This document shows, piece after piece, positions 1-8,233 of a DNA stretch of 64,000 nucleotides. Origin of the DNA: Pannonibacter tanglangensis. Its GTDB lineage: Bacteria > Pseudomonadota > Alphaproteobacteria > Rhizobiales > Stappiaceae. The stretch is taken from NCBI RefSeq assembly GCF_009915685.1, contig NZ_JAABLP010000001.1, one strand, 5' to 3'. The translations under genes and the position numbers were made by a program. Positions within the stretch are counted from its first letter, which is position 1. The number at the start of each line of letters is the position of its first letter. The notes under the pieces were generated by a model. It saw only the letters and a list, made by a program, of their open reading frames with translations, was not told where the DNA came from and made no database searches.

Positions 1-106
1 CGAACGGACCGCCGGGGGCGATGCGGATCAGGAAGAACGAAATCGTAATGATCAGGAACAGCGTCGGGATCGCCCCGAGCAGCCTTTCCAGCACGTAGCG
101 CAACAT
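1..106 (-). CDS. oppB: Oligopeptide ABC transporter permease OppB, N-terminal fragment
   Basis: This is the first 35 codons of an inner-membrane permease that runs off the left edge. The translated start reads MLRYVLERLLGAIPTL followed by a hydrophobic stretch, the usual amino terminus of OppB/DppB-type permeases: a short basic helix and then the first membrane span. The ATG is at 104-106. It lies downstream of oppA on the same strand, with a transcription terminator between them, the common oppA-oppB order. OppB would form the import channel with OppC. The family call is firm for so short a piece, but peptide versus dipeptide specificity cannot be told. Confidence 0.8.
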   Translation of the reverse strand, partial: MLRYVLERLLGAIPTLFLIITISFFLIRIAPGGPF

Positions 107-230
107 GAGCCTGCCCTTTTTATTGTGTCTTGGTCAGCCTTGAGCGTGGCTGCGGGCCGATCCGGGTCCCCGCCGGCGGGATCGGCTGGCGCGCGGCATC
201 GGTGCCCGCGCGCGATCGCTTGTCCGCATG

Positions 231-262
231 AAAACCGGCCGCGCCTTTAACGGCGCGACCGG
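231..262 (-). terminator. Intrinsic terminator or attenuator after oppA
   Basis: Read on the minus strand, an 11-bp stem (235-245 pairing with 252-262, one mismatch) closes a six-base loop and is followed by TTTT at 231-234. It lies just past the oppA stop and before oppB. It should cut transcription of the permease genes relative to the binding protein, a common way to make excess binding protein. Confidence 0.7.
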
Positions 263-277
263 CTCGTGTCCAGTGCC

Positions 278-1864
278 TTATTCCGAAATGCTCATGAAGC
301 GGGTCGGATGCACGTCCTGCAGGTTGGTCTCGAAGCCCTTGAGCTTCGGCGAGACCAGGTTCTTGGAGGCGTAGTACATCAGCGGAATGAAGGGCAGATC
401 ATCCATGAAGATGGTCTCGGCCTGCTTCAGCAGCGCGGCGCGCTTCTCGAGGTCCGTCGTGGCGGCGGCCTCGTCCATCAGCTTGTCATAGGCCGGGTTT
501 TCGTAGTTCGCGTAGTTGAAGCCGTCATTGTCGGACTCAACGAGGAACAGGAAGTTCTGCGGGTCGGAGTAGTCGCCGATCCAGCCGGCACGGGCCAGGT
601 CGAAGTCGCCCTTGTCGCGCAGATGCGCATAGTGGGTCTTCGTGTCCGTGTTGAGCAGCGTCACTTCAACGCCCAGGGGCTTCCACATGTCGGCCAGGGC
701 GACCGAGGTGTTCTTGTGGTTTTCCGAGGTGTTGTAGCGGATCTCGAGCTTCAGCGGCTTGTCCGGGCCGTAGCCGGCCGCCTTCAGCAGCTCGGCCGCC
801 TTCTGCTCGCGGTCGAGCTGGGACATGTCCTTGTAGGAGGCATAGGCCGGCTCGCCGTAGTTGTTGATGCCCGGGGGCACGAGCGAGTAGCCCGCCACCA
901 TGGTGCCGCCCCAGATCTCTTCGGCCAGGAACTCGCGGTCGATGGCCATCGACAGGGCCTGACGCACTTCCTTCTTGCCGAGGGCTTCGTCCTTCATGTT
1001 GACGGCGAAGTAGTAGGTGCCGAGATACGGCGCCACCTTGAACTAGTCGCCGAGCTCCTTGCGGATGAACTCGACCTGCTCGGTCGGCACGTCGTCGTTG
1101 GAGTGCAGCTCGCCGGCCTGGAAGCGGCGCAGCGCGGCGCCACGGTCTTCGGTCGGGTAGAAGAAGACGGTGTCGATCTTGACGTTCTCGGCGTCATGGA
1201 AGTTCGGGTTCTTCACCGCCTTGATGTGGGCGTTCGGAACGAACTCCTTCAGCACGTAAGCGCCGTTGGTGACGATGTTTTCCGGCTTCACGAAGTCGGT
1301 GCCGTGCTTCTGCACGGTGGCCGGATGCACCGGCAGGCCGGTCTGGTGGCCAAGCAGGTCGACGAAATAGGGCGTTGCCGCCTTCAGCGTGATCTCGAGC
1401 GTGTGGTCGTCGAGGGCCTTCACGCCCAGCTCTTCCGGCTTGGCGGTGCCCTTGTTGACTTCCTCGGCGTTCAGGATCGGGTACAGGATGTTGGCGTACT
1501 TGGCGCCGGTGTCCGGCGTCATGATGCGGCGCAGGGAGAACACGAAGTCGCCGGCAACGACCGGGTCACCGTTGGACCACTTGGCGTCCTGGCGCAGCTT
1601 GAAGGTATAGGTCTTGCCGTCGGCCGACACGGACCAGCTCTCGGCGACGCCGGGGATGATCTCGCCGGCGGCGGAATAGGTCACGAGACCTTCGTAAAGG
1701 TCGCGCAGGATGTGGGCCTCGTAGACGGTCGAGGTCTTGTGCTGGTCCAGGGTTTCCGGGTCAGCAGAGTTGCCGCGATGGTATACCACCTCGGCCATGG
1801 CGCTCATCGAGGTGGCGGCCAGCAGGGCCGACGCAAGGATGGTCATCCGGGCAGATTTGAACAT
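278..1864 (-). pseudogene. oppA: Peptide ABC transporter substrate-binding protein OppA, interrupted by an in-frame amber codon
   Basis: The gene reads as one continuous frame of 529 codons from ATG 1862-1864 (preceded by GGGGAG) to 278, except for a TAG at 1043-1045, codon 274. Upstream lies a signal peptide (MFKSARMTILASALLAATS, ending near AMA) and the first half of an SBP_bac_5 (OppA) domain. Downstream the same frame continues without a break into the second half, which ends in SMSISE-like sequence close to 278. Around the stop the reading is KELGD-stop-FKVAPYLGTYYF, where Glu is plausible, so a single GAG to TAG change would explain it. Nothing else in the gene is damaged, so the lesion is recent, a sequencing error, or suppressed. 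If real, peptide binding is lost, because the 273-residue product lacks half the binding fold. Confidence 0.85.
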
Positions 1865-2260
1865 GGTTGTCTCCCCTCTTCGCAATTGAAGGCTACCTGT
1901 ACCGGTAGGGTGCCGACGATTCCACGCGTCGGATTTGAGATCAACCGTGCCGCAACGGCGCTTTCCCCGGATTGCCGGCAAAAAGCTGTTTTTATCCCGT
2001 TAACAGTTCATTCAGGAAAGAAAATTCACTCCGCCATAGGCTGCAACAACCTTCTTTCAATCCCCGTTTGCAGATGACGCAGCGGCCTGCGCGGGGTGAT
2101 CGCCCCGGTGAACCCGAGCGTACACCGACGGCAAGCGCAAAAAAGATGGAATCCGTCGCCGGGCCGCCCCATCTCCTCTTGCAACGGCGGCCAAGATCGC
2201 GTTCCTCTCGCCCCGATCCGGCGGCCGTCTGCCGTCCCTTCTCATCCTGACCGGAACTCC
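1865..2260. other. Divergent intergenic region oppA / uup
   Basis: These 396 bases separate two divergent genes and should hold both promoters. The part near oppA (1980-2060) is AT-richer than its surroundings. I see no convincing operator, hairpin or small gene in it. Confidence 0.4.
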
Positions 2261-4087
2261 ATGGCTCCTCCGCTCCTGATTCTGCGCGACATCCACCTCA
2301 CCTTCGGCGCGACGCCGCTCCTGACCGGTGCCGAGCTGAGCGTGTCGGAGGGCGACCGTCTCTGTCTCGTCGGCCGCAACGGCTCGGGCAAGTCGACGCT
2401 GCTGAAGATCGCGGCCGGGCAGATCGAGGCGGACAAGGGCGAGTATTTCCTGCAGCCCGGCCGCACCTTGCGCTACCTGCCACAGGAGCCCGACCTGTCG
2501 GCCTATGCCACCATTCTGGACTACGTGAACGATGGCCTGGCGCCGGGCGATGATCCCTATCGCGCGCCCTACCTGCTGGAGGTCCTCGGCCTGACCGGCA
2601 AGGAAGATCCGCGCAGCCTGTCCGGTGGCGAGGCGCGCCGGGCAGCACTGGCCCGGGCGCTGGCACCGGAACCCGACATCCTGCTGCTGGACGAGCCGAC
2701 CAACCATCTCGACCTGCCGGCCATCGAATGGCTGGAAAGCGAGCTGAAGGGCCTGCGCTCGGCCATCGTGCTGATCTCGCATGACCGGCGCTTCCTTGAA
2801 AATCTCTCCCGTGCCACCGTCTGGGTCGATCGCGGCATCACCCGCCGGATGGACCGGGGCTTCGAGCATTTCGAGGCCTGGCGCGACGACGTGCTCGAGC
2901 AGGAGGAGCGGGACCAGCACAAGCTGGCGCAGCAGATCAAGCGCGAGGAGCACTGGATGCGCTACGGCGTGACCGCCCGGCGCAAGCGCAACATGCGCCG
3001 GGTGCGCGAGCTGGCGGACCTGCGCGAGAAGGCCCGCAGTCATCGCGGACCGCAAGGCACGGCCAAGCTGACGGTCACCGAAGGCGAGACCTCGGGCAAG
3101 CTGGTGGTCGAGGCCAAGGCCATCGCCAAGAGCTTCGGCGACCGGCCGATCGTGCAGGGATTTTCCACCCGCATCCAGCGCGGCGACCGCATCGGGCTCA
3201 TCGGGGCCAATGGCGCGGGCAAGACCACGCTGCTGAAGATGCTGACCGGCGAGCTTGCGCCCGACAGCGGCAGCGTCCGGCTGGGCACCAACCTCCAGAT
3301 GGTGACGCTCGACCAGAAGCGCGAGCGCCTCAACCCCGACGAGACGCTGGCCACGGTGCTGACCGGGGGGCGCGGCGACACCGTGGTGCTGGGCACCGAG
3401 ACCAAGCACGTGATCGCCTACATGAAGGACTTCCTGTTCTCGCCCGAACAGGCCCGCACGCCCGTCGGCGTGCTGTCGGGGGGCGAGCGCGCCCGCGCCA
3501 TGCTGGCCCGCGCGCTGGCCAGCCCGTCCAACATCATGGTGCTCGACGAACCGACCAACGACCTTGATCTGGAGACGCTGGACCTGCTGCAGGAACTTCT
3601 CGGTGACTATGACGGCACCGTGCTGCTCGTCAGCCACGACCGCGACTTCCTCGACCGGGTCGCCACGTCGGTGATCGTCTCCGAGGGCAACGGCAAGTGG
3701 CAGGAATATGCCGGCGGCTATTCCGACATGGTGGCCCAGCGCGGCGACGGCGTCACGGCCCGAAAGGCCGAGAAGGCGCCGGCCAAGCCGGCAAAGGCAA
3801 CGGATCCTGCCCCGACCACCGCCGCGACAGCGGCGAGGCCGTCGGCCAGGACGAAGCTCTCCTTCAGCCAGCTGCATCTCCTGAAGACGCTGCCGGACAC
3901 GATCGACAGCCTGACGAAGAAGCTGGAAAAGCTTCAGGCCGAGATGGCCGATCCGGCGCTCTACACCCGGAACCCCGACCGCTTCGCCAAACTGTCAGCC
4001 GAGATCACCAAGCTGACCGGCGAAAAGGACGCAGCCGAGGAACAGTGGCTGGAACTGGAGATGCTGAAGGAAGAAGCGGAGGGGTAG
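2261..4087 (+). CDS. uup: ABC-F family ATPase (Uup-like)
   Basis: A soluble protein of 608 residues with two ABC ATPase domains and no membrane segments, the hallmark of ABC-F proteins, which act on ribosomes or in DNA and branch maintenance rather than transport. Domain 1 has Walker A GRNGSGKST (about 38-46), signature LSGGEARR and Walker B LLLDEPTNHLD. Domain 2 has GANGAGKTT (about 315), LSGGERARA and MVLDEPTNDLD. An Ala/Pro-rich linker leads to a C-terminal coiled coil (about 530-608), the Uup-type DNA-binding extension, which favours Uup over EttA. The ATG at 2261 starts just before the first domain; the frame stays open further upstream, but that stretch does not resemble the family. The exact role is inferred from the family. 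Confidence 0.85.
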   Translation: MAPPLLILRDIHLTFGATPLLTGAELSVSEGDRLCLVGRNGSGKSTLLKIAAGQIEADKGEYFLQPGRTLRYLPQEPDLSAYATILDYVNDGLAPGDDPYRAPYLLEVLGLTGKEDPRSLSGGEARRAALARALAPEPDILLLDEPTNHLDLPAIEWLESELKGLRSAIVLISHDRRFLENLSRATVWVDRGITRRMDRGFEHFEAWRDDVLEQEERDQHKLAQQIKREEHWMRYGVTARRKRNMRRVRELADLREKARSHRGPQGTAKLTVTEGETSGKLVVEAKAIAKSFGDRPIVQGFSTRIQRGDRIGLIGANGAGKTTLLKMLTGELAPDSGSVRLGTNLQMVTLDQKRERLNPDETLATVLTGGRGDTVVLGTETKHVIAYMKDFLFSPEQARTPVGVLSGGERARAMLARALASPSNIMVLDEPTNDLDLETLDLLQELLGDYDGTVLLVSHDRDFLDRVATSVIVSEGNGKWQEYAGGYSDMVAQRGDGVTARKAEKAPAKPAKATDPAPTTAATAARPSARTKLSFSQLHLLKTLPDTIDSLTKKLEKLQAEMADPALYTRNPDRFAKLSAEITKLTGEKDAAEEQWLELEMLKEEAEG

Positions 4088-4142
4088 ACGCAATCGTCGC
4101 CCCATAACCCAGCGCTTGCCCTGCGCAAACCATACCGCAGCT

Positions 4143-4322
4143 GTCACCCCGGACGAGCAAAGCGAGATCCGGGGCCTACTCGCTTGCAGAGCACTGCGGT
4201 TTTCGGTGCGCGGCACCGCCCCAGACTTCCATTCCATCCTCTTGTGGAAAGCCGCGGCCATAGCCCAAATGCTCTGGAAACGAGTAGGCCCCGGGTCTGC
4301 GCTACGCTGCGCCCGGGGTGAC
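4143..4322. repeat. 180-bp palindromic intergenic element
   Basis: The ends 4143-4185 and 4278-4322 are imperfect inverted repeats of about 43-45 bases (GTCACCCCGGACGAGC... facing ...GCGCCCGGGGTGAC), separated by about 90 bases. It fills the gap between uup and rsuA and contains no credible gene. The motif, with its GATCCGGGGCC and GGCCCCGGGTC cores, is typical of palindromic repeats scattered through alphaproteobacterial genomes. It may fold as one long hairpin in RNA from either convergent gene. Confidence 0.65.
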
Positions 4323-4414
4323 ATCGCTCAAGCCCGCGCGGGTTGAAGCCGGTTAGGCCATGCGCCAGCGCTCTATCAGTTCGAACTCAGTTTTCCCGAC
4401 CAAAGAGTTGCCGC

Positions 4415-5116
4415 CTACTCCCCGAACACCTTCGCCAGATCGCCTGCATCCAGCAGCCGCCACTTGCCTGCCTCCAGGCCGTCGAGCGTGAGGTTGCCGA
4501 TGCGGACCCGGGCCAGGGCCGTCACATGGTTGCCCGTGGCGGCGAACATGCGGCGGACCTGATGATAGCGGCCCTCGTGCAGCGTGAGGCGGGCGTGTTT
4601 CTCGCCGAGCACTTCCAGTTCGGCCGGCAGCAGCGGCTTGTCGTCGTTGTCGAGCAGGAAGGTACCGGAGGCAAACAGCGCCGCCTCGTCGCCCTTCAGC
4701 GGACGGTCGAGCACCGCCTCGTACACTTTCGGCACATCGGCCTTCGGGCTGATGATCCGGTGCAGCAAGGTTCCGTCATCGGTGAACAGCAGCGCCCCGG
4801 TGGTGTCGCGGTCGAGGCGGCCGACCGTCGACAGCACCGGCTTGCGGTAGCGGAACCGGTCGGGCAGGAGGTCATAGACCAGCCGGCCCTGGTCCTTGGT
4901 GGAGCAGGTGTAGCCGACCGGCTTGTTCAGCAGCAGCACCATGCCCTGCGCCGGGTCCAGCGGCTCGTCGTCGAACAGGATGTCGTCATGCGCGGTGCGC
5001 GCATCGGCCTTCAGCGCATTGCCTGCGCGGTCCGTCACCCAGCCGTTGCGGATGGCGATCTGCACTTCCTTGCGGGTGCCATAGCCGAGATTGGCGAGAA
5101 GCTTCACCAGTCTCAT
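4415..5116 (-). CDS. rsuA: 16S rRNA pseudouridine synthase, RsuA/RluE type
   Basis: A protein of 233 residues, the usual size for the RsuA/RluB/E/F group. An N-terminal S4 RNA-binding domain (about 1-60) precedes the synthase domain with the catalytic motif GRLDRDTTGALLFTDDG (about 103-119; the Asp of RLD is the nucleophile) and the conserved LNKPVGYTCS and EGRYHQVRRMF motifs. It converts a uridine to pseudouridine in rRNA, most likely U516 of 16S rRNA, although RluE or RluF activity cannot be excluded from sequence alone. Its ATG overlaps the end of the upstream methyltransferase gene by four bases (ATGA), so the two rRNA-modifying enzymes are translationally coupled. Confidence 0.88.
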   Translation of the reverse strand: MRLVKLLANLGYGTRKEVQIAIRNGWVTDRAGNALKADARTAHDDILFDDEPLDPAQGMVLLLNKPVGYTCSTKDQGRLVYDLLPDRFRYRKPVLSTVGRLDRDTTGALLFTDDGTLLHRIISPKADVPKVYEAVLDRPLKGDEAALFASGTFLLDNDDKPLLPAELEVLGEKHARLTLHEGRYHQVRRMFAATGNHVTALARVRIGNLTLDGLEAGKWRLLDAGDLAKVFGE

Positions 5117-6159
5117 TTGCCGCGTCCCTTGCGGGCATGGATCACCTTGTAGCCGGCCTCGTCCGCCACGATGGCCATTTCGGCGAAGAGCTCGTTCAGC
5201 ACCGCCTCATAGGGCAGATGCCGGTTGGCGACCATCCACAGGCTGCCGCCCGGCTTCAGACCCTTGGCCGCGGCGCGGATGAAGGCCTGGCCCACATCGG
5301 TCCGGTCGGCCTTGGTGGCCTGATGGAAGGGCGGGTTCATGGCAATGAAGTCGTAGGCGCGGCCCAGCCCCTTGGTCACGTCAGCCCAGAAGAACTGCAG
5401 CCGGCGCGGCGCGGTCGCCTCGGCCAGGTTGTCGCGGGCAAGGTCCAGGGCACGCTTTTCCGCCTCGTAGAGGTCGAGCGCCGCGACCCGGGGACAGCGG
5501 GCGAGCAGGCCGGCCGAGAGCACGCCGAACCCTGCCCCGAGATCGGCGCCGATGCCCGACAGTGTCGCCGGCAGCGTGCGCAGGAGCAGGTCCGTCGCCC
5601 CGTCGACATGGTCCCAGGCAAAGAGCCCCGGACGGCTGACGAAGCGGCCGTCGAGGATGGGGCGCGGAGCATCTCCGGCGGCCCACTCGTCCAGCAGCGC
5701 GCGGTTCAGCCTTGCGTCGTCCCGCAGCGCCCAGGCGACCCGGCACTTGGCCTTCGACTGGTTGCCCTCGAGACCGCCGGCAATCTCCGCCAGATCCGTC
5801 TCGAAGGCCTTGCCGCCTTCCGCGTTGGCGGCCGAGATGATGACGCGGCCGCCCGGCCGCACCCGCATGAAGGCCTGCGCGATCAGCGCCCGCGCTTCCT
5901 GCTTCTGGCGCGGGGCCAGGATCAGCGCCAGCTCATGCCCCTCACCGGGCACCTCCGGCGCAGCCGTGTAGCCGCTGGCGGCAAGCGCGTCGCGGTCCGG
6001 GGCGAAGCTCTGTACCAGATCGAGCCTGTCCCGCTCGAACAGGGCAAGGTCGCGGCCGGCGCGCGCCCGCAGGAAGAGGGTGCGCGCGGGGGCAGCCGGC
6101 ACGTCGAGCGTGCCGTTCGCCAGCGGCAGCAGCAGGGTTTCAAGCACCGGATCGGACAT
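5113..6159 (-). CDS. rsmC: 16S rRNA (guanine1207-N2)-methyltransferase RsmC-like
   Basis: 348 residues with the duplicated architecture of RsmC/RlmG: a degenerate N-terminal methyltransferase-like half and an active C-terminal MTS domain. The SAM-binding loop reads DLGAGFGVLS and the amino-methylation motif MNPPFHQ lies near residue 272; NPPF is diagnostic for N2-guanine or N6-adenine methylation. It probably methylates G1207 of 16S rRNA, although RlmG specificity is possible. It is the first gene of a two-gene unit with rsuA, with an ATGA overlap. Confidence 0.82.
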   Translation of the reverse strand: MSDPVLETLLLPLANGTLDVPAAPARTLFLRARAGRDLALFERDRLDLVQSFAPDRDALAASGYTAAPEVPGEGHELALILAPRQKQEARALIAQAFMRVRPGGRVIISAANAEGGKAFETDLAEIAGGLEGNQSKAKCRVAWALRDDARLNRALLDEWAAGDAPRPILDGRFVSRPGLFAWDHVDGATDLLLRTLPATLSGIGADLGAGFGVLSAGLLARCPRVAALDLYEAEKRALDLARDNLAEATAPRRLQFFWADVTKGLGRAYDFIAMNPPFHQATKADRTDVGQAFIRAAAKGLKPGGSLWMVANRHLPYEAVLNELFAEMAIVADEAGYKVIHARKGRGK

Positions 6160-6230
6160 TGCAGCAGTCTTTCGCGTTCAGGCATCGGGTCGGATGGAGG
6201 CGCCCCTCATACAGGGGACGGACGATGCGG

Positions 6231-6848
6231 TCAAAAGCCGGCGTCACTCAGGATCGGCCGCCCGTCGACCAGCAGACGCAAGGGGGCCGAGCGGCCGCCC
6301 GCCGTGAGCGCAATGACCAGCTGCATGCGCTCGGGCGGCGTGGTCTCGATCGCCCTGCCCTCCCCTTCCGGCACGAAGAAGGCATCCAGACCGTAGTCCA
6401 CACTCAGGTCCTCCTGCGGGCTCCGGTCGTAGCTGGCCTTGCCGGCAATCACGGGCCCTTTTGCCTCGGCGGCACGCGTGTGCACCGCAACCGGCTGGAA
6501 CACGCCCGCAGCGTCGGCGGCAAGCTCGACGTGGACGATCTCCCCGGCCTCGATGGGGCGGTCGAGCCCGGGCAGGGACGCCGGCAGCCGCGCGATGGCC
6601 AGATTGATGATGACATAGTCGCCCCGAAGCAGGTCGCGCGGGTCGACCGGCCGGACCGCGAGCACCACCTCCTCGCCCGTCCAGTGCACGCTGGCCCGCT
6701 CCAGAAGCGGCAGGGCAATGAGGCAGAGCTGGACAAGCGCGATCAGCCCCCAGCGGACGGAGCCCCTCGCGGTGGCCGAGCGGACTGACGGGCGCGTGGC
6801 CCGCGCGGATGCCGGAGCAGGCGCTCCCGGAGTGCCGGCGTCGGTCAT
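6231..6848 (-). CDS. GDYXXLXY-type membrane-anchored protein
   Basis: 205 residues. One membrane span (about 34-52, rich in Ile/Leu/Ala) follows a Pro/Ala-rich, basic N-terminal tail. The extracytoplasmic part contains LLRGDYVIINL, the motif that names the GDYXXLXY family (here without the final Tyr). The ATG at 6846-6848 overlaps the stop of the DUF2157 gene as ATGA. In many bacteria these two families are adjacent, as here, so they probably act together in the envelope. Their function is unknown. Confidence 0.7.
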   Translation of the reverse strand: MTDAGTPGAPAPASARATRPSVRSATARGSVRWGLIALVQLCLIALPLLERASVHWTGEEVVLAVRPVDPRDLLRGDYVIINLAIARLPASLPGLDRPIEAGEIVHVELAADAAGVFQPVAVHTRAAEAKGPVIAGKASYDRSPQEDLSVDYGLDAFFVPEGEGRAIETTPPERMQLVIALTAGGRSAPLRLLVDGRPILSDAGF

Positions 6849-8164
6849 GTCGCGTCTCCCTTTCCGTCGGCCCATCTGGCGGCCATCCTCAGGCTGAAGG
6901 ACGCCGCAAAGGCCATGCCGATGAGCACGATCCCGGCCAGGAGGAAGAACAGCGCCTGCCCGAGCAGCGAGCCGATGGTCTCGGAGAGAAGCCAGAGGGC
7001 GACGGCCGTGAAGGCCGCGTGTCCGGAGAGCGTCCACAGTCCCTGTTGCATGACGATGCCTGCCATGGCCACGGCGACGCTGGTGCCGAGCGCAAGCGCG
7101 GCATGGACCACGATCTGGTCGGGCGCAAGCCCCAGGACAGCCGTCGTCATGACGGCCCCGAGCACGCCGAGCAGGGCCAGAAGCGCCTGCGGACGCTCAA
7201 GCCTGCGGAGGACGGCAAGGGCGGCCAGGACGAGCAGGGCTGACGGCAGGACGACTGCCGGCGACAGGAGCTCCGCGCCCGGCAAGTCTCTCGACCAGGT
7301 GCCGATGAACGCGACCAGCATCGTGCACAGCATGAGGACCAGGGAGGCGTCCGCAGCCGACCGCGCGAGCAGGCGCAGGCCGACAGATCCGGGCCGGATG
7401 CCGCCGTGATCCGCCGCGGTTCCGAACAGCACGATGCTCCCCGCCATCGCGGCCAGCGCGACCGCAAACAGCGGGCTGTCGACCATGCTGGCCGGCCCGG
7501 CCGAGAGCAGCCACTGGAGATAGACGATATAGGCCAGCAGGATGCTGCACCAGCGCGACAGCCGGGCCGGGTGGATCACCGCGTGGGCCGCGACAGCCGG
7601 CACGAGACCGAGGGCAAGCACCTGGTCGCCCATCGTGGTCGGGGCACCGCTCTCCAGTCCAAGCAGGACCCAGACGATGGCCGCCACGCCGGCCAGGGCG
7701 AGTGTCAGGCGCGAGCCGCCGATCCAGGCGGCGGCGAGGCATCCGGCGCACACCAGCAAGGCGCCGCCGGTCCAGTCCTGCGGCAGATGGAACATCTGCC
7801 CGACAAGCGACAGGCCGGCGACAAAGACCATGGCGGCAAAGGCCGTGGCCAGGTCGGCCAGGCCCGGTCGCTCCAGCGCATGGGCCCGGGCGGCGACCAT
7901 GTTGGCGCCCACGACCAGCAGGACGATGCCCGCAAGGCGGACGCTGCGGCTGATGTCGTCCCAGTTGGCGGCGATGAAGGCCGTGACGGCCAGCGCGATG
8001 CAGATCATGCCGACGGTTGCAAGCGCGAGCGGCAGGCGGCTGCGGCCATCGGCCTTGCCGCGGTCGGCCAGGATCCGGGCTGCCCCCTCCCGGGTCACCC
8101 AGCCCCTTTCGATCCATGTCTCGATGTCCGCCCTGAGGCGGCGCTCGTACAGCTGGTCAAACAT
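6845..8164 (-). CDS. DUF2157 domain multi-pass membrane protein
   Basis: 439 residues. A soluble N-terminal segment (MFDQLYERRLRADIETWIE, then GWVTREGAARIL) is the DUF2157 signature and resembles a small helical adaptor. It is followed by about ten hydrophobic spans, starting with one ending in FIAANWDDISRSVR. I chose the ATG at 8162-8164 because GGAGGG lies eight bases upstream; the frame is open for 15 more codons without a ribosome site. It is translationally coupled to the downstream GDYXXLXY gene. No catalytic residues can be pointed out and the function is unknown. Confidence 0.75.
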   Translation of the reverse strand: MFDQLYERRLRADIETWIERGWVTREGAARILADRGKADGRSRLPLALATVGMICIALAVTAFIAANWDDISRSVRLAGIVLLVVGANMVAARAHALERPGLADLATAFAAMVFVAGLSLVGQMFHLPQDWTGGALLVCAGCLAAAWIGGSRLTLALAGVAAIVWVLLGLESGAPTTMGDQVLALGLVPAVAAHAVIHPARLSRWCSILLAYIVYLQWLLSAGPASMVDSPLFAVALAAMAGSIVLFGTAADHGGIRPGSVGLRLLARSAADASLVLMLCTMLVAFIGTWSRDLPGAELLSPAVVLPSALLVLAALAVLRRLERPQALLALLGVLGAVMTTAVLGLAPDQIVVHAALALGTSVAVAMAGIVMQQGLWTLSGHAAFTAVALWLLSETIGSLLGQALFFLLAGIVLIGMAFAASFSLRMAARWADGKGDAT

Positions 8165-8233
8165 GCGGATCCCTCCGGTCGGGCCCGACATTAAGCCGCC
8201 GCGCGGCAAATGTCAGGCGCGACCGGAACGGCG

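Noticed and set aside
266..2077. Long plus-strand open frame opposite oppA
   Set aside because: It is the antisense shadow of a high-GC gene; its translation is low-complexity Val/Gly/Leu/Arg and it crosses the oppA signal peptide region.
2057..3877. 606-codon minus-strand open frame opposite uup
   Set aside because: A shadow of the two ABC domains, with no motif of its own.
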